Positions 1 to 8,757 of a DNA stretch of 10,513 nt are shown here, piece by piece (position 1 is the stretch's first letter; the number at the start of each line of letters is the position of its first letter). Source of the stretch: Atkinsonella hypoxylon (lineage: Eukaryota; Ascomycota; Sordariomycetes; Hypocreales; Clavicipitaceae); the NCBI GenBank assembly GCA_000729835.1, contig JFHB01000398.1, forward strand, positions 1 to 10,513. Direction: 5' to 3'. Under the pieces are notes generated by a model. The model was not told where the DNA came from. It saw nothing but the letters and a program-made list of their open reading frames with translations, and made no database searches. Made by a program: the position numbers and the translations under genes.

Positions 1-296
1 ATAATCCTACAGACCTGCAGGTTACTAGTGCACGTGACCGCAATTATGTATAAGTAGTTAGAAGCAACGCTTAAGTAGTTAGATTAAATAATTAACAATT
101 ATTTACTAGAACATTATTATTAAATGCTCCTTACAGAAGCTCTTATAACTTCTCTTATAAATTATTATATAATCTATTAAATCTAACAACCTATTGTTAC
201 TTCTAATAAATCTATATTAAATCCTACTGTAATAAGTAGTAGCAATTACTTCTAATTATTACTAACTCTCCTTAAGCTTAAAAAGCTAAAATTATA
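1..296. other. AT-rich left edge, no gene seen
   Basis: No reading frame can be supported here. The first 50 bases are less AT-rich than what follows and hold two small palindromes: ACCTGCAGGT at 13-22, and overlapping GTGCAC/CACGTG at 29-37. On the minus strand the second reads GGTCACGTG, a string that also occurs in the right LTR of the copia element (about 10347-10355), so this edge could be the end of another LTR; that is inference. From about 85 on the sequence is strongly AT-rich and leads into the decayed frame starting at 297, so part of it may be the leader of that element. Confidence 0.4.
51..83. repeat. 12-bp direct repeat
   Basis: TAAGTAGTTAGA occurs at 51-62 and again at 72-83, a period of 21 bp. 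It lies where the composition changes from mixed to very AT-rich. It is too short to assign a function. Confidence 0.5.
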
Positions 297-2517
297 ATGT
301 TTAAGATAAAGTAACTTTAGAAGAAACTTAGTAGAAGGAATTATATTTCTTTTACTAATAAAGAACTTAAAACTATATATTAATTCTATAAATTTTACTG
401 CTAAAATCTAGATTTTTAGATTTAAAAAAGGGATTTTATACCTTAGGAAAAAAGAAGCTTACTACTTTATCTTACTTACTATAAATTTATTAATAAATAG
501 CTTAAATTATATAACTAACTTAAGCTAGTAAAGCTACTTTCTTACTAAAATACTATTAATACTTCTATAGTACAGTAGGTATAGAGGTAGGTTAATAGAA
601 TTATTAATAAGGCTAAATTTACTAAACTTTTTATAGATTTACTAATAGTAATACTAAAAGGAAAAGCTAAAGCTAAATTATTTAGATTTAATAGCTTAAG
701 AGGTACTATCTATAAAGCTAGTGCTAGTTCTACCTAAAATATTAAAGGAAAGTAAGTATAAAGATCTAGATTTATACTACTTACTAAGGACTTAAATCTA
801 TTAAATATACCTTAAACTACTAAAAAGAACTTACTAATTAAAGAACTAGCTAAAATCTTACTACTTTTATAGGCTTATTAAAGGTTTTATACCTTTAGGC
901 TAAAGTATAAAGTAAAGAAAGCAGTAAAGCTGCTTAAAAAAGAGAACCTTTTACTAAAATAGCTTATAGGTTTTTCTATAGAAATTAGTAGGTAAATTAA
1001 TAGAATTAAAGGAGAATTAATTAATAAAATTAGTAAATTATAAAGAGAATTAAACAATAAAATTACTACTCTTTAGGTAGAGTAATAATACTTAGCTTAA
1101 AAAATAAAGACTATACTTAAGCCTTAAAATAAATATAATAGATAATACTATACTTAATAAGGCTTTTAGCTTAAGAATTATAGATAAAGGGCTTTTAATT
1201 CTTACTTACCTCTAAAAGATAACTATAACTAAAAGTAAGGTTAAAAGTAATACTTAAGTAAAAGAAACTATATAATATAAAAATACCTTAAATACTTTAG
1301 TACTTTTCTAAAAGAATAAAAGCTACTATAATTTTTAAAGAATCTATTAAAGTAATACTATAATAGTAAAGCTAAGAAAAGTTAAGATACTAAAAAAGAC
1401 TAAAATTAAGCATTTAGTAACTTTAAATATTAGTATATAAATTAATAGGCACTATACTATACTAGAAACAATAATCTTTAGCTAAAACTAGTAAATAAAA
1501 GGCTAAATCTATATTAGAAGTAAAATAACTAAAGTAATATATAGTCTTAAACCCTTAAGGAATAAATAGATTTTATATAGAAAATTACTAATATTAGTTA
1601 CTTTAAACCCTTTAATAATAAAAATATCTATAAGCTAATTTTATATAAAGAAAAGTATACTATTTTCTATAATATAGAGCTATAGATTTAAGCTATTAAA
1701 GACTACTATAGCTATAATATAATTAATGCTTAAGAAGCTATTTATATTAAGCTTTAAACTCTCTTTAAAGAGAATACATTAATATAGTATAAGTAGTATC
1801 TAGATTACTATAAAAAAACAGCTATTTTTAGTAGTTTAAACTCTATTTATACTACTATCTATAAAGAATTTAGTATATAGATCTAAAATACAATAATATA
1901 GCTAGATTTAGCTAAGTTTATAGAGTAAAATATAATTAAAGAAAAATTATTTAGGGAATTTACCTCTAAAGTATTTTAATATACTTATATAAATAGTAAA
2001 GCTATTAATCTTTAGCTTCTTTTAAGACTTTATTATAAGCTATACCTAGAATTATAATAGCTATACTTAATTTTAATAGTAAAAGACCTAAGATCTATAT
2101 ATATTACTATAGTAAATAATAAGGTTAAGGATCTATAAAAATGCCTTAAAGATCTAGAAAAATAATAAAAATTAGAAAACTATAAGGAAAGTATTAATAT
2201 TTACTATACTTAAAGTAAATTTAATAGTAAAGACTTTAAAAATAATAAAGTAGCCTAAAGTAATTAAACTAACTAAAATAAAAGTAATAGTTAATTTTAG
2301 TTTTAACCTCTATTCTATAAAAATTACTAGAATAATTATCCTTAGTACCTACTATAAAACTAAAGAAATTAGCTACTAAGAGAGCAGTAACTCTAGCTTT
2401 AGTAGAACTAGAATTTAGAGGCTAGCTAGAATTATTAGCTAAAGCTATAGTATTTTTAGTAGCTTTAATGTTTTTAATAATAGAGCTTACTATAGAATAA
2501 TAAAGAATATACCTATA
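297..2517 (+). pseudogene. Heavily RIP-mutated ghost ORF, possibly a retroelement Gag
   Basis: In the phase beginning with ATG at 297-299 one coherent frame can be followed for about 740 codons. It contains dozens of TAA and TAG codons; I saw no TGA. Reading those stops as former Gln or Trp codons gives a protein-like sequence, rich in Lys, Leu, Ile, Asn and Gln, with no phase change. Recognisable stretches include a charged, probably helical part (about codons 200-270, with KKAVKLLKKENLLLK), a middle part with paired aromatic and leucine residues (about 440-620, with LIVKDLRSIYITIVNNKVKD), and a very Gln-rich tail (about 650-740) where stops cluster. Length and layout suit a retroelement Gag or ORF1 protein. 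I saw no zinc knuckle, protease or polymerase motif, so the family is unknown. CpA and TpG are nearly absent, much more so than in the neighbouring copia element. The 3' limit is uncertain because the copia LTR begins 46 bases later and may interrupt it. Confidence 0.45.
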
Positions 2518-2627
2518 TAATAACGTTTAAAGATAAATTTAACTAAAAAAACTATAAGAATATTGAAAATAATAGGGATTACAGAACTAGATAGAAGAGG
2601 GTAGTGGTCTCTTATATTTAGCACCTG

Positions 2628-2646
2628 TAATTGCTCCTAGCAATTA
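2628..2646. other. Short perfect hairpin in the left LTR
   Basis: TAATTGCT at 2628-2635 pairs with AGCAATTA at 2639-2646 around a CCT loop. The same hairpin is intact at 9781-9799 in the other LTR. On the sense strand it lies near the 3' end of the LTR, within likely U5. Its role is unknown. Confidence 0.6.
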
Positions 2647-2963
2647 TCACGTAGTGGAAGCAGCAGCGGCCTAAATCAAGCTGTAGTGTATAGTATAGAT
2701 CACGTAGAGGCAGTAGATAACTATAATAATAGTGGTATCTTATATTGAGAGCGCTGTAACGAATAAGTAAGGGTAGGATCTCGAATCTTTCTAGTTCCTT
2801 ATAGACCTACTGACTATATCGGCAGGCTGTAGTTGCTAGAAGGGGCTTATAGGCTACTTTATAATTTCCGCAAAAAGATTTACTATATAAAAACAAAAAA
2901 ATCGACTTACAGCTATACAAACGAGACGCCTACGTGCACAATTTAATAAATTCCACTAATAAT

Positions 2964-2985
2964 AAGCAACCCTTATAAGCAACTC
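2964..2985 (-). promoter_or_regulatory. Tandem AAGCAACCC motif around a TATA-like site (left LTR)
   Basis: AAGCAACCC at 2964-2972 and AAGCAACTC at 2977-2985 repeat with a 13-bp period, and TTATAA lies between them. In the right LTR both copies read AAGCAACCC (10119-10127 and 10132-10140). On the sense strand this is about 270-290 bases into the LTR, a plausible place for the U3 core promoter. The promoter role is inference; the repeat is directly visible. Confidence 0.35.
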
Positions 2986-3066
2986 TATTTAACAATTATA
3001 TTATTAGAAAGCCCTAATTCTTAGCTTTTAAATAGTATACTTCTTAAATTTCTACTATTACTAGTT

Positions 3067-3161
3067 GTAGAGAAAATCGCTGTTAAAGTTAACTATAGGT
3101 TAGGCAACTTTGCCTTGGTCGATTCTAGATGTTTTGCATCTAGTAACAGCGATATCTCTAC
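3067..3161. other. Branched stem-loop structure in the left LTR
   Basis: An outer stem is formed by GTAGAG (3067-3072) with CTCTAC (3156-3161), extended by ATCGCTGTTA (3076-3085) with TAACAGCGAT (3144-3153). Inside are two more hairpins: AGGCAA/TTGCCT (3102-3107 and 3110-3115) and CTAGATG/CATCTAG (3125-3131 and 3137-3143). Together they make a three-way-junction fold of 95 bases. The same fold, also 95 bases, is at 10222-10316. I found no hammerhead core in it. It could be an RNA structure, or a small inverted-repeat element captured by the LTR. Confidence 0.6.
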
Positions 3162-3254
3162 TAAAAATCAATGTAACAAGACCTAATAAGGGTCACGTAA
3201 TAGAGCAACTAGTAGGCATAAAAATAGGCTATATAGGGTAGCTTATTTTTAACA

Positions 3255-3262
3255 CTCCCTCT
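3255..3262 (-). other. Polypurine tract
   Basis: On the minus strand AGAGGGAG stands directly before the TG that opens the 3' LTR. This is the expected primer site for plus-strand DNA synthesis in LTR retrotransposons, and it fixes both the orientation of the element and the inner edge of this LTR. Confidence 0.85.
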
Positions 3263-3408
3263 AGAAATATAAGAAGTAACTAGTTCTATAAGCAACTTAG
3301 CTCCTTTAAAGGATATTTAAGTTAGAATTAACTAACGAAATACAGTACTAATAATAGAACCAAATAACATAACTAATAACATAACTAATTCCAGCAATTC
3401 CAGGGTAG
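3263..3408 (-). other. 3' untranslated stretch of the copia element
   Basis: This short stretch separates the probable end of gag-pol from the polypurine tract. It holds no frame that I can support. It contains a near-tandem ATAACATAACTAAT-like sequence at about 3364-3389. Confidence 0.5.
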
Positions 3409-4270
3409 TTATAGTTGAATATAACTAGTTGTTGTTGATTGTTTTTGTTGTTTTTCGATTTTTAACTGTTTTTCATTGCTTTTTGATTTTTCGAGTGTTT
3501 TTGTTGCTTTTATAAGCTAGCTAGAAAGCTCTAGTAACTTAATAAATTGTTAATGCTTTTAAATAGCAAGAGGCTTAGTTAGGCTATCTACTAGCATCTA
3601 ATTTATATTAATATAACTAACCTTAGCTATACCTTTATAAATCTTTTCTCTAATGTAGTTAAACTTCAAAAGGGTGTGCTTAGTCCTACTATACAACGTT
3701 AGGTTGTAAGCAGTAACTATAGCGCCTTAATTATTACACCTAATAGAAATAGGAGGGGTTAAAGGCAGCTTTATCTCCTTAAAAAGGCTGTAGAGCCACT
3801 CTAATTCCCTAATAGCTTTAGATAATGCATTAGATTCTGCTTCTAAAGTGGAAAGAGCAATAGTACTAGCTTTCTTCGATTTCCAACTAATAGGTCCACC
3901 AGCTAGCTTATATAGATAAGCATAGGTTGATTTAGAAGAGACTTTATCACCAGCAAAATCGCTATCGCAATAACTAAGGAGGGTCTTAAGTACTTCTTTG
4001 CAACTAATAGAGCTATTAAAAGCTTTAGAAGAAGACCCTAGTAGTATAGAATGCTTATAAATAATAGCAAAGCTTCTAGTACTACTTAAGTACCTTAGGA
4101 GGTGCTTAGAGGCGTTCAGGTGCTCTATATAGGGCTTAGCTAGGAAGGTTAATAGCCACTGAACGGAAAAAGCAATATCAGCCCTAGTTAGCAACATTAG
4201 GTACATTATAGTGCCTATTATGCTCTAATAAAGCTTATAATCGGATTTTAAGAGAGGTTTTATAACTAGT
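3409..4270 (-). pseudogene. RNase H domain and C-terminal tail of copia Pol
   Basis: RNase H would degrade the RNA template during cDNA synthesis. The longest stop-free piece of the element, 3727-4206 (159 codons), lies here. It reads like copia RNase H in order: TRADIAF (family usually TRPDIA), YCDSDFAGD with the first catalytic Asp, GGPISWKSKK, then LSTLEAES with the catalytic Glu. The next motif should be CDN but reads CNN (Asp codon at 3735-3733 now AAT), and a TAA follows at once, so the third acidic residue is lost. Beyond that stop the frame continues with the DSLTKPL end motif (about 3570-3590) and a basic Gln-rich tail to 3409. Confidence 0.88.
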
Positions 4271-5160
4271 TGCTTTAGAATTCCTAGCTGTATAGGGATA
4301 GAAGCCAGCTTAGTATCTAGCATTTTAAATCTCTCTAGGGCTTTAAGTATATATTAAGATTAATGGATTTTAATAGACCTTTTAGACCTATTATAGGTGA
4401 TTTAAACGCCTAGAAAGAATTCTGCTGGTCCTCTATCTTCTATTAGATAAGCTTAATTTAGTAGCTTTTTAAGCTTATTAATATATCGTAAATTAGGCCC
4501 AATTAGAAGACAGTTATCTACGTAAGTAGCAATATATGTAGATGTAGCTAGGTTATAAAAGACTGCTGGGTCTAATATAAGAGGTTTAAATCCATGCTTT
4601 TGAAGTAATTCTGTTAGAATTTGCTGCTATTCTCTAGGACTTTGCTTTAAACTATAGAGGGATTTTTCTAGCTTAATTACTTAGTCTTTAGAAGGCCTAT
4701 AATTACAGCTTTTTAGTAGCTTAGCTACTAATAGCGATACTTGCTCTGCAAATTCAACGAATCTATCTGGGATTTCTATATAAATAGCTTCTTTTAGCTT
4801 GCTATTTAAAAACGCTTCTATAAAGTCGATTTACTCGACTTCCTAGTTATTAAAAGCTGCAAGAGCTAATAATATACGCTAGCTAGGAGGAATACTAGTT
4901 GCAGCAAAGGTCTCTAGATAGTCTTAACCTTCTATTTGCATAAATCCCTTAGCAACAAGTCGGGCCTTATATTTTATAGGATTATTTTCTTTATCCTTCT
5001 TTAGCCTATAAATAAGCCTATTCTTTAGAACTCTTTAGCCCTTAGGTACTTAGTCTTTCCCTATAAATTTAAAGGTTCTAGCAGCTAATAGCTGCTTAAA
5101 TTCGCTATAGGTAGCTTCTATTTAATGCTGCTTAGCAGAGCTTTTTAGGGCTTACTTCCA
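4271..5160 (-). pseudogene. Reverse transcriptase domain of copia Pol
   Basis: This domain would copy element RNA into DNA. In order it shows KARLVAKGF (about 4960), IDFIEAFLNS with the first catalytic Asp (about 4810-4830), SLYSLKQSPRE (about 4640-4670), YVDN (4524-4513) and FLGV (about 4410). These are the copia-type RT motifs; the family norm is YVDD, so the second Asp is now Asn, in a TpG to TpA context. Stops replace the expected Trp after PRE and SIPPS and the Gln before DY. The domain is not functional. Confidence 0.9.
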
Positions 5161-5640
5161 CGTATTAGGAAGTTTATCCTTACTATTAGAAGTAATAGCT
5201 GCTTTAGTCCTTGCCTTAAAGCATAGATCCTTGATTAAGGAAAATATGTCTCTATCTAAATCCATAGCATCAGCATCAATAGATTTAGCTTCAGCTTCTA
5301 TAGGTTCTATATTAGCCTAAGGGGCTTCTATAGATATAGGGGCTTTAGGGGCCTCTACAGCTTCTATAGGGTTGCTTAGTAGAAGAGCTTGATCTATAGG
5401 TTCTAGTGGATGATTCAGCACATCTAGATGACTAGGATAAGGATATTTAGGGGTATAATTATCCACTAATTCATCGATTTCTCCCTCTAAAGGATTATTC
5501 ACTATAGAACTAATAGGAACCTTAGGGATGCCCTGTGAAATAGGACCTATTCCTTCTATAATTTTAATGAAGCTAGTCTTTATAACAGCTCGTTTAGAGG
5601 GGATGTATATTAGATATATATTAGAACCTAGCGTAGCTAA
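5161..5640 (-). pseudogene. Linker between integrase and reverse transcriptase
   Basis: This is the variable hinge of the copia polyprotein. It overlaps a 120-codon stop-free piece (5679-5317). The part nearest the integrase has IYLIYIPSKRAVI, the kind of sequence that follows the copia integrase core. The rest is low complexity, rich in Pro, Ile, Glu and Ala, with repeated EAP/IEAP units at about 5290-5350. The plus-strand frame at 5528-5719 is its mirror and not a gene. Confidence 0.7.
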
Positions 5641-6480
5641 AAGTCTACTAGGAATAGTTCTTTTAGCTAGCTTCTGCAACCTAGATCTCTATTCTAATGG
5701 GATTAGAACTTCGCAATAGGAGCCTATAGCTCTAATTTTAGAAAAATTAGGCTTATAGGTCTTAGAAGGCTCTAAATTAGCTAAATATAGCTGTTTAGGA
5801 CTTAGTAGTTTAGTACTATTCGCAGTAGTATTAACTAAATCCACTATAGCAGGAAGGATGTAAGACTATAGATATAGAGGTAATTGTAACCACTGTAGGG
5901 TAGTACGCAAACGGTCTAGAAGTACCCTTATAGCTCTCTCTATTAGCCTATTCTGTTTGTAAATATAGGGGCAAGAGGTACTAAAGTAAATACCCTTAGA
6001 AGATAGCTAAGCTTACAACCTAGTATTAATTTCTATACTACTATTAAAGTAAAGGTGTTTAGGGTAGCAGTTATACTAGTTTTTTAATTCCTTAAAGAAG
6101 CTTCTAATATAGCTATAAAGGGTAGAACCTTCTTTATTAGCTAGATTAAAAGACTACTTATACCGTAATTTTCTATTAATTAGAAAAAGAACTAAAGGCC
6201 TCTTATTGTGCAGTATAGGCTCTATCTTAACAGTATCTCCCTCTATAATATCTAAACATCTAGGGGGGTTAGGAATAGTATGCTTGCTAGGTCTTCTAAC
6301 AGCTTTAGCTTAGTTGTAAGCTAGGCAGTTAAAATCCTTTTCCTTGATTTTTGTAAAATTAGGAATACCTTTAGTAATAGAAGCTGTCTTCTTTAGTAAA
6401 GGGAGTCCTATATGCCCTAATCTAACGTGCTAAGTAGCAGCTAATTCTAGGAGCTTCTTATAGGAAGAAGAAGCAGTAGG
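5641..6480 (-). pseudogene. Integrase domain of copia Pol
   Basis: The integrase would insert the cDNA into the host chromosome. The zinc-binding part begins with a stop in place of Trp, then HVRLGH (6429-6412), and continues to CLAY (6327-6316), where the second Cys of a CxxC pair has become Tyr by TGC to TAC. The core has GDTVKI (first Asp), then KHLYFNSS, where the Asn at 6045-6043 stands where the second catalytic Asp is expected, and QNRLIER with the catalytic Glu at 5940-5938 (family usually QNGxxER). So a metal ligand and probably a catalytic Asp are lost, besides several stops. Assigning the second Asp is inference from spacing and context. Confidence 0.82.
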
Positions 6481-7320
6481 ATTTATACTACTAGAATTAT
6501 TATTAGAGCTAGCTTCCTGTTGCTCCCTATCTTGCTAGATCTCTTGAGAACTACAGGCCTCGTTTAAGGGATCTAGACAGCTATTTCCTCTAATATCCAG
6601 CAACTTAGGATTTAGACCTTCTAAATCCCTGTTATTAGAAGGAATCTAACTAGGAGCCCGTTTAGGAACTAGGGCTAATGGCTCTATAGCATCGTTATTA
6701 GTATTATCTTCTTTAAAATCAAATAATTCTTCAATTTAGCTATATTCCTCTGGATTAAAACTAGGCTGTTGAGGGATTTAAACCTCTATAGAATAACTAG
6801 CATTATAACTGCCATTATAACTATTGCTAGTAAATCCTATATAAGAGAGATTTACGTAGTTTTTACACACTCTAGGGGTCTCTTGCCCCTTAAGCTGTAA
6901 GAAGAAACTATGCTTTTTGGGATTTAGAAGCCTACAGCAGCTTCTATTAGCTAGAAATAGCTGATTTCTAAGGAGAGTGCCCCCTATTAAATAGTGCTTT
7001 AGACCACTAATTAGGTTGGTATCTAAACCTAGGCAATATAGAGCATTCTTTAGAGCTAAAGGCCTGTATTTAGCTGGATTTATACTAACTAGTACCTAAA
7101 ATATAGCAGTTCCCTATCCTTTAGGATAAATAGGACCTCCTCTAGTAGCAATAGGCGCAGTTTTACCCTTTTTTATAGGCTTAAAAGTCCTAAAAAATGC
7201 CTTATTGTTAACTATATAACAGGTAGAACCTATATTGTATAGTAAGGAGTTTTTAATTATTCCATTAGAATAGTTAAAAGAAGGGGTATTATTACTAGTA
7301 GTACTAGTATCACTAGTAGT
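6481..7320 (-). pseudogene. Protease region of copia Pol
   Basis: An aspartic protease here would cut the polyprotein. The active-site motif, expected as DTG or DSG in a LYDTGST-like setting, reads NIGST: the Asp codon is AAT at 7236-7234 and the next is ATA at 7233-7231. Downstream the frame stays in phase through KGKTAPI, a plausible protease body at about 7030-7170, and an acidic low-complexity linker (about 6560-6760) leading to integrase. Stops replace Gln or Trp at several points. The enzyme is inactive. Confidence 0.75.
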
Positions 7321-8757
7321 AGATTCTGTATCTAAATCGTAAGAATTATTACTACTAGAACTGCTAGAATCATTAGATTCTATAGTATCCTAGTTGCTAG
7401 TGGATAGGTTATAACAACCTATAGCAAAGGCAGCTTCTCTATCCTTATTCCTAGAATTTTTATTACTTCTTCTTTAGCCCTTCCACTTCTTCTTATTCTT
7501 AAAGGCTTTATCTGTATCTTTAGAGGCATTAGAATCGTTAGAATTAGAATTAGAATTCTTCTTCTGATTAGGAGGATTCTTTCCTTAGTTAGCTTTATTA
7601 TTATTAGAACTATTAGAATTAGAAGCTTTATAACTAAAAGCCTTAGATATAGAGAAGCTTTTATCTCTTTGTTCTTCTAATAAGTTAGCTATAAGGAACT
7701 GTAAATTTAGCATTTTTACAGATAGACCTTGTGCTCTAGCAGCTCTAATAGAATATTGCTGCCTTTTAGCCTAGCTAGGGAAGGTCTTCTTTAAAGCATT
7801 AATATAATGATTTACCTAGTTAATAGAATTAATAGCTACACTATAGAGCTATAATCTAGCTAGTAAATTATTAAATTTAGCATTAAAGGCCTCTAAAGAT
7901 CCCTTATAGTTCAAAAACGATAAGTTGTAATAACTAGTATATAGCGTACTACGTTGTATTTTAGCACTCTACAAATACTGCCTAACTAGAACGTTATAGG
8001 CATTTATAGAGGACTTATGCCAGCTTATAGTAGCTTAAGGTCTAGATTGGCAACTATCTCTTATAATTATAAGGATAATAGCTTGCTCTAAATCTACTAA
8101 TGTACTAGCTATACTAGGATTATTAATAAATTAAGGGAATCCTAGTGCTTTAAATTAAATAGTTAAAGCTTACTTCTACTGTTTAAAATTTTTAGGGCCT
8201 TTTAGCTTAGCAGCCTCTAGAATAGAGTAGACCTTCTTATTTAACTCTTTTATAGTGCCTTTATTAAAAGTAGGCAGAAAAGTAGCACTATTAAAGGAAC
8301 TAGAAGGTTTAAGGGCTTTAAAAGAGACTTTAGAAGCTCTTTTAGAAGTAATAGAATCTACTACCTTAAAGGGAGACTCTATAGAGAGATTACCTATAGA
8401 TGTAATTATAGTATCTAATTTACTTAGTAAATTAGCTATATTACCTTTATTTTGGCTTTATTTTGCTTCACTATACCTAATAAATCTATTTAGGGTCTCT
8501 TGTTGCTTATTTATTTAAGCTTTTAGATTAGCTTAAACATTATAGACTTACACTACTCTTTTAGAAGCTAATCTAGCTTCTTTTAGAGCCTTCTTAGCTA
8601 TATAATCTTCTTTATTAGAAGAGGAATCTACTAGCTAAGGGGGGGACCTTGCTGGACTAGGAAAGCTAGTAGCAGCAGCTAGATTAGCTAGTGTACTAGA
8701 ACCACTACCCCTTTTAGGGCTTATGCTCTTTCCCTTGCCTGTTCCTTTTAGTGCTAT
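7321..8757 (-). pseudogene. Gag region of the copia polyprotein
   Basis: Gag would form the particle that holds element RNA. The frame opens with a Ser/Gly/Lys-rich head (ALKGTGKGKS, then GSGSSTLANLAAA). Next come KLKGPKNFKQ followed by a stop where copia Gag usually has Trp (about 8180), and a capsid-like helical part with GSLEAFNAKFNNLLARL (about 7850-7905). It ends in a basic, Asn/Ser/Lys-rich tail (7440-7650, with KNKKKWKG and NSNSNSND). I find no CCHC zinc knuckle, so RNA binding would rest on the basic tail. About 17 in-frame stops lie between the start and the protease motif. The plus-strand frame at 8255-8518 is its mirror. Confidence 0.78.

Larger units (their letters stand above)
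2564..3254 (-). repeat. 3' LTR of the copia element
   Basis: This 691-bp repeat matches 9715-10409 along its whole length and touches the polypurine tract, which makes it the 3' LTR on the minus strand. It differs from the other LTR by about 40 substitutions, mostly C/T or G/A changes in both directions, plus a few small indels: for example GATAGAAGAGGG here against GATATCTAAGAGGG in the right copy. The CACGT at 2646-2652 and the GTGCAC at 2934-2939 are kept here but mutated in the other copy. It should carry promoter, transcript start and 3' end signals. Confidence 0.92.
3409..8757 (-). pseudogene. copia gag-pol polyprotein, inactivated by RIP
   Basis: The intact protein would be one Gag-protease-integrase-reverse transcriptase-RNase H polyprotein of about 1,780 residues that packages, copies and integrates the element. 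One frame carries all domains with no shift: the ATA at 8757-8755, the protease motif at 7236, the integrase at 6432, the RT motif at 4524 and the final TAA at 3411-3409 are all in phase. I count about fifty in-frame stops, all TAA or TAG where I read them. Several replace a conserved Trp (SWR, PREW, WHVRLGH), the mark of TGG to TAG. The ATA at 8755-8757, followed by ALKGTGKGKS, is the likely mutated start ATG, but the same phase continues upstream through more stops, so the start is not certain. The C-terminus is a Lys/Gln-rich tail. The first half has no frameshift signal between Gag and Pol, as usual for copia. Confidence 0.88.

Noticed and set aside
230..255. A second primer-binding site (TAGTAGCAATTAC) for the 297-2517 element
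   Set aside because: No LTR end could be recognised before it, and the match to a tRNA 3' end is too weak.
2879..2902. TATATAAAAA as a plus-strand promoter in the LTR
   Set aside because: The element is transcribed from the minus strand, and in such AT-rich sequence this string is expected by chance.
3067..3161. Hammerhead or other self-cleaving ribozyme in the LTR fold
   Set aside because: No CUGAUGA core or GAAA partner was found on either strand, and I could not fit another ribozyme consensus by eye.
5528..5719. Plus-strand frame of 63 codons
   Set aside because: It mirrors the integrase C-terminal and linker part of the minus-strand polyprotein.
8255..8518. Plus-strand frame of 87 codons
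   Set aside because: It is antisense to the Gag region, which reads continuously on the minus strand with Gag-like sequence. It has no family resemblance of its own.
297..8757. A genetic code in which TAA and TAG mean glutamine, suggested by many in-frame TAA/TAG and no TGA
   Set aside because: Several TAG codons in the copia frame fall on conserved tryptophans (before HVRLGH, after PRE, in SWR), which a Gln code does not explain but TGG to TAG mutation does. The loss of catalytic residues also points to mutation.
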